Shown here: piece after piece, positions 1 to 7,313 of the stretch
How the letters are laid out: the number at the start of each line of letters is the position of its first letter
Position numbering within the stretch: the first letter of the stretch is position 1
Origin: Polaromonas sp.
GTDB lineage: Bacteria > Pseudomonadota > Gammaproteobacteria > Burkholderiales > Burkholderiaceae
Length of the DNA stretch: 18,180 bases
Reading direction: 5' to 3'
Assembly: GCA_013823505.1 (NCBI GenBank)
Contig: PNMH01000078.1
Coordinates: 1 to 18,180 of the forward strand
Translations under genes and position numbers: made by a program
Notes under the pieces: generated by a model
Databases searched by the model: none
What the model was told of the DNA's origin: nothing
What the model saw: only the letters and a program-made list of their open reading frames with translations

Positions 1-1
1 A

Positions 2-769
2 TGCAACGACGAGATGTCGGCCTACTGCGCCCAAGACCCAGCGCACTTTGCCTTCTGGGCCCACGCCAACCTGGCCGAGCCCGCTGAAGCCGCGCGCGAG
101 ATCGAGCGCGCCGTGACGCAACTCGGGGCCAAGGGGGTGTGTGTGGGCGGCGCCAATTTCAAGGGCTTGCAGGCCTACAGCGAGGAACTGTTCCCCGTCT
201 GGGAAGCCGTCACCCGGCTGGACGTTCCGCTGATGGTGCATGGCTACAACCAGTCGGTGTGGTGGGGCGACAAGCACGCGGAAGACCGCTTTGAAACCAC
301 CTCGATCGTGGGCGATTGCGTCGATGAAACCCTGTTCTTCTGGTACCTGATCTGCGGCGGCGCGCTGGACGTGTTTCCAACGCTGAAGACCTACATTAAC
401 CACGCTGGTGGCATGTCGGTGTTTCAGCTCGGGCGCCTGGCCGAGCTGAACAAGACAATGGCGCCGGACGCGCGCAACAAGCGACCCTTCATGGAATACC
501 TGTCCAACTTCTGGTTCGATCTGGACGTGCACCACCCGGCCTTGCGCCGCGCGGTGGTCGATGTGGTGGGCGCTGATCAGGTGCTCTACGGCACCAACTT
601 TGGTGGTGCTTATGACAACGGCGATCTGACGGCGGGACTGGGCCTTTCAGACGCTGATGTGACCAAAATCCGCAGCGGCAACGCCCGCCGATTGCTCAAA
701 CTCGACAACCCCGTCACCCCGAGTAACCACGCAGCAACCCAAGGAGTACCCGATGAAGCAACGAACTGA
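2..769 (+). CDS. Amidohydrolase family 2 (COG2159, ACMSD-like), 5' end outside window
   Basis: This is a metal-dependent TIM-barrel hydrolase or decarboxylase of the amidohydrolase superfamily. The frame is open from base 2 (reading C-N-D-E before the first ATG at 14), and those residues align with the interior of the second amidohydrolase at 8487. The gene therefore starts upstream, and roughly the first 110 residues, including the expected N-terminal HxH metal site, are missing. Visible landmarks are FWAH, GAKG..GGANF, VHGYNQS (a likely metal His), INHAGG (second His) and LYGTNFGG near the end. By eye it is about half identical to the downstream paralogue. Where ACMSD-type relatives carry a catalytic Asp (GSDxP), this protein has Asn (GTN). 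It probably acts on a ring-cleavage or carboxylated intermediate of the cluster. Family assignment is secure; the reaction is not. Confidence 0.88.
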   Translation, partial: CNDEMSAYCAQDPAHFAFWAHANLAEPAEAAREIERAVTQLGAKGVCVGGANFKGLQAYSEELFPVWEAVTRLDVPLMVHGYNQSVWWGDKHAEDRFETTSIVGDCVDETLFFWYLICGGALDVFPTLKTYINHAGGMSVFQLGRLAELNKTMAPDARNKRPFMEYLSNFWFDLDVHHPALRRAVVDVVGADQVLYGTNFGGAYDNGDLTAGLGLSDADVTKIRSGNARRLLKLDNPVTPSNHAATQGVPDEATN

Positions 770-809
770 AGCGCAACGTCCTGGCCGCAACATGCAGGTG
801 GGTTCGTGA
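753..809 (+). other. 18-codon leader ORF with strong RBS, coupled to the next gene
   Basis: A strong Shine-Dalgarno AAGGAG (741-746) lies six bases before an ATG at 753. This opens a reading frame of 18 codons (MKQRTEAQRPGRNMQVGS) ending in a TGA at 807-809. The last A of that TGA is the first base of the next gene's ATG (TGATG arrangement). It overlaps the end of the amidohydrolase in another frame. It could be a translated leader that feeds ribosomes to the reductase gene, or the decayed start of a longer gene. I do not recognise the peptide. Confidence 0.4.
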
Positions 810-1735
810 TGCGCGCCGCCGTGATTGCCGAGCGCAGCCTGGCGCCCGTGCTGCAGGACTTTCCGGAGCCGCAGGCCCGCGAGGGCGCCACCTTGATTGA
901 CGTCGACACCGCCGGACTCGGCGGGTGGGACGTTCTGGGTGCCTACCGTCTGGGCGTGCAGTTCCCCTGTGTCATTCGTGGCGAAGGGGTGGGCCGCACG
1001 CCCGAGGGACGTCGGGTCTATTTTGGCGAGCGATCCGTGGCACCTTTTGGCGCCTGGGCAGAGCGCACCTTGGTGCCGTCGGAAGAGGTGTGGGATGTGC
1101 CTGACGATGTCGACGATGTGCTGGCCATCACGATGGGTATCGCGGGCACGGGTGCGCTGCTGCCGCTGGAGCAGGCCGGCATCAAGCCCGGAGAATGCGT
1201 GCTGATTCTCGGTGCCACGGGAACGCTGGGGCAGATCGCTTTGCAGCTCGCACGCATCTTGGGGGCGGGTCGCGTGGTGGGGGCCGCCCGCGATGCGGCA
1301 GCACTGGAACGCCTTCGATCACGGGGCTTGGCCGATGCCGTGGTGGCTTTGGGCAGCGACGACGATGCCGCGGCCCTCAAGGCCGTTGCGGGCGAGGGAT
1401 TCGACGTGGTTCTCGATGGCGTGTGCGGCGCGCCCTTGCTCGCTGCCCTGAAGGCCACGCGTTGGGGCGCTCGCATCCTGACCATCGGCACGGGGGCCGG
1501 TCGGGAGATCAACCTCAACATCTCCGACTTGCTGTTCAGAACGCTCAGTTGTGTGGGCACCGGTCAGCGCTCGCCCTGCGACCGTGAAGCCACTTGGCGC
1601 AGGCTCCTGCTGCTCGCGCGTGAACACAAGATCAGCTTCGATCACGTTGGTTTCCGCTTCGACGACATGCCTGCCGCCTGGGCGGCGCAGGTCGCGGGGC
1701 CCCATGCCAAGGTCACTGCCACCCTGTCGGCCTGA
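809..1735 (+). CDS. MDR-family (quinone-oxidoreductase-like) NAD(P)-dependent reductase
   Basis: Medium-chain dehydrogenase/reductase of 308 residues. It has a GroES-like N-terminal half and a Rossmann half whose dinucleotide-binding loop reads GATGTLG (about residues 135-141), in the context ILGATGTLGQIALQLAR. The GHE-type catalytic-zinc signature and the structural-zinc cysteine cluster are absent, so it is most like zinc-independent quinone oxidoreductases or enoyl reductases. Basic residues after the second strand (AARD, about 159-162) suggest NADPH. A GTG at 806 directly precedes the ATG at 809; I chose the ATG because AGGTGG lies at a suitable distance and its TGATG overlap with the leader ORF fits translational coupling. 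Gene context suggests it reduces an unsaturated or carbonyl intermediate. Neither substrate nor partner is visible. It is not an obvious electron donor for the Rieske oxygenase, because it lacks flavin and iron-sulphur motifs. Confidence 0.85.
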   Translation: MRAAVIAERSLAPVLQDFPEPQAREGATLIDVDTAGLGGWDVLGAYRLGVQFPCVIRGEGVGRTPEGRRVYFGERSVAPFGAWAERTLVPSEEVWDVPDDVDDVLAITMGIAGTGALLPLEQAGIKPGECVLILGATGTLGQIALQLARILGAGRVVGAARDAAALERLRSRGLADAVVALGSDDDAAALKAVAGEGFDVVLDGVCGAPLLAALKATRWGARILTIGTGAGREINLNISDLLFRTLSCVGTGQRSPCDREATWRRLLLLAREHKISFDHVGFRFDDMPAAWAAQVAGPHAKVTATLSA

Positions 1736-1797
1736 TCCAGAACCTCGGTGTTAACCCTCGTTTTCCGCCGTATTTTGCCAATGCATCGCGCTTGATA

Positions 1798-1826
1798 TGT
1801 ACACAGTTGGAAGAATTGTTTATATT
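1798..1826 (+). promoter_or_regulatory. Candidate sigma70 promoter of the Rieske oxygenase operon
   Basis: TGTACA (1798-1803, four of six matches to TTGACA) and TATATT (1821-1826, five of six matches to TATAAT) are separated by 17 bases. They lie in an AT-rich stretch unlike the surrounding GC-rich DNA, about 40 bases before the Rieske start. The -35 element is part of TATGTACAC (1796-1804), and AGAATTGT (1812-1819) sits in the spacer. Both words recur between the ligase and tetR genes, so a repressor could cover this promoter. Sequence match only. Confidence 0.45.
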
Positions 1827-1864
1827 TCATTCGAACCGCTGACCAACAGATGAAGGAGACGCAC

Positions 1865-3265
1865 ATGCTGAGCCCGACACACCCCACGCTTTCAGATGGC
1901 ACCAAGGTTGCCGACCTGGTCGATGTAGCCACCCGACAGGTGCAGATGCGCGCCCTGTCGGATCCCGAGCTCTACGAGCTGGAGATGGAGCAGATCTTCG
2001 GGAAGATCTGGGTCTTCCTCGGTCACGAGTCGGAAATTCCGAACTCCGGTGACTTCATCACCCGCGACATGGGTTCCGACTCTGTGCTGATCACGCGCGA
2101 CAAGTCGGGCGAAGTGCATGTGATGCTCAACGTGTGCGCACACCGCGGCATGCGGATTTCGACGCTGGATGCGGGCAACACGCAGATTCACACCTGCATT
2201 TACCACGGCTGGGCATTCCGCCCGAACGGTGCCTTTCTGGGCGCACCGGTCGAGAAAGAGGCGATGCACGGCAAGATGATGAGCAAGGACGAGCTGGGTC
2301 TGAAGAAGGCCCGTGTCACCTTGTATGGCGGGCTGATCTTTGCGACCTGGAACATCGAGGGCCCTTCATTCGATGAGTTCCTGGGTGATGCCAAGTGGTA
2401 CTACGACATCCTCTTCAAACGCTCGGACAAAGGCATGGAAGTGCTTGGCCCGCCGCAGCGATTCACGGTGCGCGCCAACTGGAAGGCCGCCGGTGAGCAA
2501 TCTGCCGCCGATGGTTACCACACGCTGACCTTGCACCGCTGGCTCGGCGAGGTGGGCAACTACTCCAAGAAAACCGAGGGCGAGGGTGGTGGCGGCGATT
2601 TGAGCCCTGAGATGTACGGCGTGGAAGTGAGCTCACCGCATGGGCACGCGCTGCGCTGCATCGACCTGGGGCGCAAGATCCGCCGCATGACCGGGTTGGA
2701 CCCCGACAAGTTGAGCATTGATGAAAAACTCAACGCGCTGCCCCCGGCTGGCATGACCAAAGACATGGTGGAACAGCTCAAGCGCAACCTCACGCCCGAG
2801 CAGCTCCAGGTGCAGACCAGCATGCCGCCGCAGGTGGGCGGTATTTTCCCGAACGTGTTGTTCGGCTTTGTCTATATCCCTCAGTCCGATGGCACTGTGG
2901 TCGGTTCGATGACCATGCACGCCTACGTTCCCAAGGGACCCGACAAGCTGGAGTTTGTGAACTGGATCTTCGCCGAGAAGGACGCTCCGCAGGAACTGCG
3001 CGAGAAGATGCTCCGGCAGACCATCCAGTTGTTTGGCACCTCGGGCATGGTCGAGCAGGACGACTCCGACACCTGGCCGCACATGACCTTGGCTGCCAAA
3101 GGCGCGCAGGGCAAGAAGATGACGCTGAAGTACCAGGCGGCTTATGAAACCGGCGCTCCCGAAGGCTGGCCCGGACCCGGCATCGTCAACGAGGGCTTCA
3201 CCAAGGACGACACACAGTGGCACTGGTGGATGTATTGGCGTCAGCTCATGGGTGGATCGGTCTGA
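1865..3265 (+). CDS. Rieske non-heme iron ring-hydroxylating oxygenase, alpha (catalytic) subunit
   Basis: Large subunit (466 residues) of an aromatic-ring dioxygenase, which inserts O2 into an aromatic ring to give a cis-dihydrodiol, using electrons from a ferredoxin/reductase pair. The Rieske [2Fe-2S] ligands are plain: Cys91-x-His93 and Cys111-x2-His114 (VCAHRG and CIYHGW). The mononuclear-iron facial triad is Asp216-x2-His219-x4-His224 (DGYHTLTLH) plus an Asp in EQDD (397-400). An ATG at 1850 is in frame, but AAGGAG (1853-1858) sits six bases before the ATG at 1865, so I start there. A beta subunit follows after 42 bases. No electron-transfer components are encoded in this window. Substrate range cannot be read from the sequence; the family includes benzoate, cumate and phenylpropionate dioxygenases. 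Confidence 0.95.
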   Translation: MLSPTHPTLSDGTKVADLVDVATRQVQMRALSDPELYELEMEQIFGKIWVFLGHESEIPNSGDFITRDMGSDSVLITRDKSGEVHVMLNVCAHRGMRISTLDAGNTQIHTCIYHGWAFRPNGAFLGAPVEKEAMHGKMMSKDELGLKKARVTLYGGLIFATWNIEGPSFDEFLGDAKWYYDILFKRSDKGMEVLGPPQRFTVRANWKAAGEQSAADGYHTLTLHRWLGEVGNYSKKTEGEGGGGDLSPEMYGVEVSSPHGHALRCIDLGRKIRRMTGLDPDKLSIDEKLNALPPAGMTKDMVEQLKRNLTPEQLQVQTSMPPQVGGIFPNVLFGFVYIPQSDGTVVGSMTMHAYVPKGPDKLEFVNWIFAEKDAPQELREKMLRQTIQLFGTSGMVEQDDSDTWPHMTLAAKGAQGKKMTLKYQAAYETGAPEGWPGPGIVNEGFTKDDTQWHWWMYWRQLMGGSV

Positions 3266-3307
3266 CTCTTTTGCGCCATTCGACACCCCCTAATTTCGGA
3301 GACAACC

Positions 3308-3844
3308 ATGAGTGAAGCCCACGGCGCCCCTGTGCCGATCGGATCGGCTGTTTACAACCAGATCCTCCAGTTTTTGTACGTCGAAGCCCGTTTGCTCGAC
3401 GAAATCCGCCTCAAGGAATGGGGCGCCACGCTGGCGGAAGATTTGATCTACAACGCGCCACTGAGAGAAACCCGGCCCATGAGCCAGCAGGCTGCTTCGG
3501 TGGTGCGCACCATGCAGCATTTCCACGACGACTGGCGCTCCGTGATGGGACGCATCGTGCGCCTCACCGGCACCAAAAGCGCCTGGGCTGAAGACCCGCC
3601 CTCGCGCACACGCCGGCTGGTGACCAACGTCATGGTTGAGGAGACCGACAAGCCGCAGGAATACAGCGTGCGCAGCTACCTGCTGGTGACGCGCAGCCGG
3701 TTCAACTTCGACGAGTTTGATTTGATCAGTGGCGAGCGCCGTGACGTCTTGCGGGTGGACGGTGACAGCTTCAAGCTGGCCAGGCGCGAAATCCTGCTGG
3801 ATCAGGCTGTGTTGGGTACTCCGAACCTGGCCATTTTTCTCTGA
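3308..3844 (+). CDS. Ring-hydroxylating oxygenase, beta subunit
   Basis: Small subunit (178 residues) expected to assemble with the Rieske alpha subunit as an alpha3beta3 hexamer. The family has an SnoaL/NTF2-like cone fold and a structural role. Length and pattern fit: an N-terminal helix with the family's FLYVEARLLDE segment, an acidic W-G stretch, the basic TRRLVTNVMVEET strand near the middle, and RSYLLVTRSR with a downstream RRDVLRVDG turn. The start is supported by GGAG (3298-3301) six bases before the ATG. It follows the alpha gene closely and presumably shares its transcript. Its stop is only 15 bases from the stop of the convergent DUF2889 gene, and I see no clear terminator between them. 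Confidence 0.92.
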   Translation: MSEAHGAPVPIGSAVYNQILQFLYVEARLLDEIRLKEWGATLAEDLIYNAPLRETRPMSQQAASVVRTMQHFHDDWRSVMGRIVRLTGTKSAWAEDPPSRTRRLVTNVMVEETDKPQEYSVRSYLLVTRSRFNFDEFDLISGERRDVLRVDGDSFKLARREILLDQAVLGTPNLAIFL

Positions 3845-3859
3845 TTCTGGCGAAGACTT

Positions 3860-4600
3860 TCAGGCTTTGAAGTCCATCCAAGCCTGGTCGTCCCGGCACA
3901 ATTGGTCGGGTCGCCAGGTGAAGTTCCAGGTCGAGCCCACCTGGCGCAGAGCCAAAGGCGCTCGTTCCTGTTGTTGCGCGAAGCAGGCGCTGGTCGGCCT
4001 GGCGTGCTTCTGTGCATCCAGTGGACGGTTCTTCCCCATCGAGATCACTGCGCAGCGCCGCAAGACCAGGGCAGCCTCGGCCATGTCCTCACTCAGGTTG
4101 GCCAGTGCCCAGCGAGCCATGCCCTGGCGCAAGCCGATGCCGCTGTAGGGCGGTGGTCCTTCGATGTCGAAATCCTGAACGTCCCAGGCCAGCAGCTGGG
4201 TGCCGTCCCGGTCCAGGGTTGCCTGCGTGCGCCCCTCGACCCGCAAAGGCACCTCGATGTCGTAGCGCCGTTGCGGCAGAGCGCGTGCCGCCGCAGCAAT
4301 CGCCAAGCCACTGAGTTCCAGCAGGTGGGTGCATTGCTGGCCCGGGTCTACCAGACGCATCACCGCGTGTGCACTGGCGTCGGGTGCTGTGCCGATCAGC
4401 AACTGGAGCTGATCGGCCGCCGAGGGACACAGACTGTAGGGGTGGCGAGGCGCTTCACCACGCAGCGAAACGATGCGGCCGTCGCGAACCACCAGGTCGA
4501 CCCGGAAATGGTGGAAGTCGTCTTCCAGAGCGGCCCGATAGCGGACACCGGCCGCCAAGGGATCGGTCTTGATCAGGATGCGGCGGCGAAACACGGGCAT
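3860..4600 (-). CDS. DUF2889 family protein
   Basis: A protein of 246 residues matching the remembered DUF2889 pattern: paired histidines (FHHFRVDLVVRDGRI, around 29-43), then R-x-PY-x2-CP (52-59), then a C-T-H-L-x-EL motif (90-96, in GQQCTHLLELSG). The conserved His and Cys residues suggest a metal or cofactor site, but the family has no established biochemical role that I know of. It has no signal peptide or membrane segment. An AGGAAG lies six bases before the ATG. It is the only minus-strand gene between the oxygenase and the SDR: convergent with the former and divergent from the latter. DUF2889 genes recur near aromatic or steroid catabolic genes in my memory, which fits here but does not give a function. 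The C-terminal third (after about residue 190) is less family-like. Confidence 0.8.
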   Translation of the reverse strand: MPVFRRRILIKTDPLAAGVRYRAALEDDFHHFRVDLVVRDGRIVSLRGEAPRHPYSLCPSAADQLQLLIGTAPDASAHAVMRLVDPGQQCTHLLELSGLAIAAAARALPQRRYDIEVPLRVEGRTQATLDRDGTQLLAWDVQDFDIEGPPPYSGIGLRQGMARWALANLSEDMAEAALVLRRCAVISMGKNRPLDAQKHARPTSACFAQQQERAPLALRQVGSTWNFTWRPDQLCRDDQAWMDFKA

Positions 4601-4657
4601 GCGGGACTTCCTGGGTTTTTACTGAGCTCGGAATGAACGAAGTTCGCGTCTTTCCGG

Positions 4658-4686
4658 CTGACATTTTCCATCTTAAAGTGTACGAT
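4658..4686 (+). promoter_or_regulatory. Candidate sigma70 promoter of the SDR gene
   Basis: CTGACA (4658-4663, five of six matches to the -35 consensus) and TACGAT (4681-4686, four of six to the -10) are separated by exactly 17 bases, about 32 bases before the SDR ATG. The segment is AT-rich. The complement of 4678-4687 reads TATCGTACAC, a one-base-expanded version of the TATSTACAC word found before the Rieske operon and the ligase gene. This divergent region must also carry the DUF2889 promoter, which I could not place. Confidence 0.4.
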
Positions 4687-4717
4687 AAACAAAAATATGT
4701 TCAATAAAGGAGACCCG

Positions 4718-5518
4718 ATGAATTTGCTGAAAGACAAGGTGGCTTTGATCACGGGCGCGGGTGGTGGCATCGGGCGCGGAATCGCTCGCTGCTATGCGCG
4801 AGAAGGTGCCGCCGTGCTGATTGCCGAAGTCGACCCCGTCACCGGCGCAGAGACCGAGCGAGAGCTCCAGCAGATGGGCGCACGTGCCCTGTTCGTTCGG
4901 ACCGACGTCTTGTCCAAGGAGAGCGTGGAAGCTTCGATTCAGGCTGCTGTGGACAGTTTTGGTGGGCTCGACATCCTGGTCAACAACGCCTTCGTGCCGT
5001 CGGAGAACGTGCTGCTGGAGGACAAGACGGATGCGATGCTGGAACGCACCTTGACGTCAACTGTATGGGCCAGCTGGTGGGCAATGCGTGCGGCCATGCC
5101 ACACATGCGCCAGCGCGGCGGCGGTCGAATCATCAACTTCACCTCGATCGATGTGGACATCGGCGCGTGGCAACACGCCGACTACAACACCGGTAAGTCG
5201 GGTGTGGTGGGGCTCACGCGCAGCGCGGCAGCCGAGTGGGGCCGCTTCAACATCACCTGCAATGCGATTGCCCCAACCGCCATGGGCGCCACCTTTCACA
5301 AGCTGGCCGCCGAGATCCCGGGTTTTGCCGAGCGTTCAGCGGCCGCCAGGCCATTGGGGCGATCGGGAGATCGGGAGCTTGATATCGGGCCCGTGGTGGT
5401 TTTTCTGGGTTCCGAGATGGCCCGGTATGTCACCGGGATCACCATGCCCGTTGACGGCGGGCTGCATCTGCCCGGGTACAACTCGCGTCCGGCCCATGTG
5501 CCGGTGCGCGAATACTGA
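4718..5518 (+). CDS. Short-chain dehydrogenase/reductase (SDR)
   Basis: Classical SDR of 266 residues. It has the TGAGGGIG cofactor loop (12-19), an acidic residue after the second strand (VLIAEVD, favouring NAD+), Asp63, NNAF (89-92, the usual NNAG position) and a catalytic Ser143-Tyr156-Lys160 set (YNTGK). An in-frame ATG at 4697 was rejected because AAGGAG (4707-4712) serves the ATG at 4718 with five bases of spacing. In this context it could oxidise the cis-dihydrodiol made by the Rieske oxygenase, or act on a hydroxyacyl intermediate. The SDR fold alone does not decide between them. It has its own candidate promoter and ends 17 bases from the convergent ligase gene. Confidence 0.9.
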   Translation: MNLLKDKVALITGAGGGIGRGIARCYAREGAAVLIAEVDPVTGAETERELQQMGARALFVRTDVLSKESVEASIQAAVDSFGGLDILVNNAFVPSENVLLEDKTDAMLERTLTSTVWASWWAMRAAMPHMRQRGGGRIINFTSIDVDIGAWQHADYNTGKSGVVGLTRSAAAEWGRFNITCNAIAPTAMGATFHKLAAEIPGFAERSAAARPLGRSGDRELDIGPVVVFLGSEMARYVTGITMPVDGGLHLPGYNSRPAHVPVREY

Positions 5519-5524
5519 TGGACC

Positions 5525-5544
5525 AGGCGCTGGTGTCAGCGCTT
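5525..5544. terminator. Hairpin between convergent SDR and ligase genes
   Basis: GCGCTG (5527-5532) and CAGCGC (5537-5542) form a six-base-pair stem around a GTGT loop. A G-T and an A-T pair extend it on the outside. It lies just after the SDR stop and overlaps the last codons and stop of the ligase gene. The position suits a bidirectional terminator, but no strong T-run follows on either strand. Confidence 0.4.
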
Positions 5545-7167
5545 GTTGACCTGGATGCCGCTCGCCTCTTGATCCCAGGTGGTGGGCGTGCAGCCTTGGT
5601 CTCGCAACTCGTATTTGAGGACGCGCCCCTGGGGGTTCTTCGGGAGGCTCTCGCGGAACTCGATGTAGCGCGGCAGGGCGTAGTAGGGCACCGCGTCAAT
5701 GGCCCACCGGAAGAGGTCCTCGGGACTCAGCTGCATCTCGGGGCGCAGCATGGCCGTGACCTTGACGTCGTCCTCGCCCTTGTCGGAAGGCACGGCGTGC
5801 ACGGCGACTTCAGCCAGCGCCGGGTGGCGAGCGAATGCCGCTTCCATCTCGAAGCTGGAAATGTTCTCGCCACGTCTGCGCAGATAGTCTTTCTTGCGAT
5901 CAACGAAGTAGAAAAAACCTTCTTCGTCGAACTTGCCAATGTCTCCGGTGTGCAACCAGAGGTTGCGCATGATTTTCAGCGTGTCTTCTGGCCGGCGCCA
6001 GTAGCCCATGAACATGATGTCCGGGCGCAGTGGTCGCACCACGATCTCGCCCGAGGTCCCGGCTGCCACCTCACGATCCAGGTCGTCCACGATGCGCACG
6101 TCGAAGTCGGGGATGCGTTTGCCCGAAGAGCCGGGCGCGGCGTGTTCGCCACCGGCCAGCGAGGTGATCACTGCCGCTTCCGTGAGTCCGTAGCCGTTGC
6201 CGCCCACCTGCTTGGCGCCAAAGCGTTCACGCCAGATGGCCTTGACTTCTTCGGTGAACGGGTTGCCGCGCACCGTGTGAATCTGTCCCTTGCAACGCTG
6301 CCCAGCTTCGGTGTCGGGTGCGTTGGCCAGCATGGCGCCCATGCTGCCCAGGATGGAGGCAATGGTCGCTCCACTGCGCTCCACTTCAGGCCAGAAGTTG
6401 GACACCGAAAATCGCGGGACGAATGCGACGCGCGCCCCGACCAGGATCGATGCCAGCACACCCACGCACATGGCGTTCATGTGAAACAGCGGCAGCGGCG
6501 TGATCGTCACGTCGTGTTCAGTGGCCGGGCCAGCGCGCAGTTGCAGGCGCGCCAGGTTGCACATGTAGTTGTAGCTGATCATGCAACCCTTGGACGGTCC
6601 CGTCGTGCCCGAGGTGTAGATGAGGCAAGCGAGTTCCCAAGGGTTGGGTTTGCGCTCGAACGCTGTGTCGTCGTTGCCGCGATGGTCATTGAGCGATGCC
6701 AACGGCAGCGCGCCACACAGCTTGGTGTCCGGGGTTCCGCGAGCCAGCACTTGTTTCACGTCTGGCATCCCATCCGAAATGACCGCGATGCGCTCGACGT
6801 AGCTGGCTTCGCAAACCACCAGCGCCGCCCCGGCATCGGCAATCTGGTGCCTCAGGAACTCGCCTTTGAGCGCCGTGTTGATCGGCACACTGACGGCGCA
6901 AAGCTTGTTGATGGCAAACCAGCACAGAACCGCGTCGACGTTGTTGTCGAGCATGGTGACCACGGTTTGACCCGCTTGCACACCCAGTGCCGCAAACGCA
7001 TGGGCCAGACGCGTCGACTGACGGTCGACTTCAGCGTAAGTGTGACACTCACCCGAGAAATCGAGCAAAACCCGCTCGGGGTGTTTGGATACAGCGCGTT
7101 CAAGCGCTGCGATGACCGTATCCTGTTGGCCGAGAGACCATGTGTCGGGGTTGCCGATGCCTGCCAT
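5536..7167 (-). CDS. AMP-forming acyl-CoA ligase (class I adenylate-forming enzyme)
   Basis: An ATP-dependent carboxylate-CoA ligase of 543 residues, similar in layout to the crotonobetaine/carnitine-CoA ligase branch. Motifs in order: YTSGTTGPSKG (A3, 184-194), PLFHMNA (about 226-232), YGLTE (326-330), TGD (407-409) and DRKKDYLRRRGENIS (423-437). The A10 segment near the C-terminus reads LPKNPQGRVLK, with Arg515 where most family members have the catalytic Lys; another Lys follows three residues later. The frame also opens at a TTG at 7203, but the ATG at 7167 has GGAG eight bases upstream and a more natural N-terminus. It is divergent from the TetR gene, a common layout for self-regulated catabolic ligases. 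It probably activates the pathway's carboxylic acid substrate or an intermediate. Confidence 0.92.
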   Translation of the reverse strand: MAGIGNPDTWSLGQQDTVIAALERAVSKHPERVLLDFSGECHTYAEVDRQSTRLAHAFAALGVQAGQTVVTMLDNNVDAVLCWFAINKLCAVSVPINTALKGEFLRHQIADAGAALVVCEASYVERIAVISDGMPDVKQVLARGTPDTKLCGALPLASLNDHRGNDDTAFERKPNPWELACLIYTSGTTGPSKGCMISYNYMCNLARLQLRAGPATEHDVTITPLPLFHMNAMCVGVLASILVGARVAFVPRFSVSNFWPEVERSGATIASILGSMGAMLANAPDTEAGQRCKGQIHTVRGNPFTEEVKAIWRERFGAKQVGGNGYGLTEAAVITSLAGGEHAAPGSSGKRIPDFDVRIVDDLDREVAAGTSGEIVVRPLRPDIMFMGYWRRPEDTLKIMRNLWLHTGDIGKFDEEGFFYFVDRKKDYLRRRGENISSFEMEAAFARHPALAEVAVHAVPSDKGEDDVKVTAMLRPEMQLSPEDLFRWAIDAVPYYALPRYIEFRESLPKNPQGRVLKYELRDQGCTPTTWDQEASGIQVNKR

Positions 7168-7202
7168 GTGAAGAGCTCCAAGCCGCGCCGAAAGACACAG
7201 CA

Positions 7203-7246
7203 AATTCTATATTCAGACGACAATTCTAGGTGTAGATACTGAATGC
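7203..7246. promoter_or_regulatory. Repeat-rich control region between ligase and tetR genes
   Basis: This AT-rich stretch inside the 146-base divergent gap carries several ordered repeats. AATTCTA occurs directly at 7203-7209 and 7222-7228. TATTCAG (7210-7216) and CTGAAT (7239-7244) form an inverted pair. TCTA-N4-TAGA (7225-7236) is a small palindrome. On the minus strand it reads TATCTACACC-T-AGAATTGT (7238 down to 7220), the same two words found before the Rieske operon. This is the most likely place for the TetR protein to bind. I could not place firm -35/-10 boxes for either gene. Confidence 0.45.
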
Positions 7247-7313
7247 CGATGTGCTGGTAAACCCTTGAATTGCCCCCTGCAATCACTTTCACTGAACTTC
7301 AGAAGGTACGGAA

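Noticed and set aside
3902..4636. A 244-codon + strand frame opposite the DUF2889 gene
   Set aside because: No domain is recognisable, whereas the minus strand shows the DUF2889 motifs and a good ribosome binding site.
5518..7242. A 574-codon open frame on the + strand opposite the acyl-CoA ligase
   Set aside because: It is an antisense shadow. The minus strand carries all adenylate-forming motifs, while the + frame is His/Arg/Val-rich with no recognisable domain.
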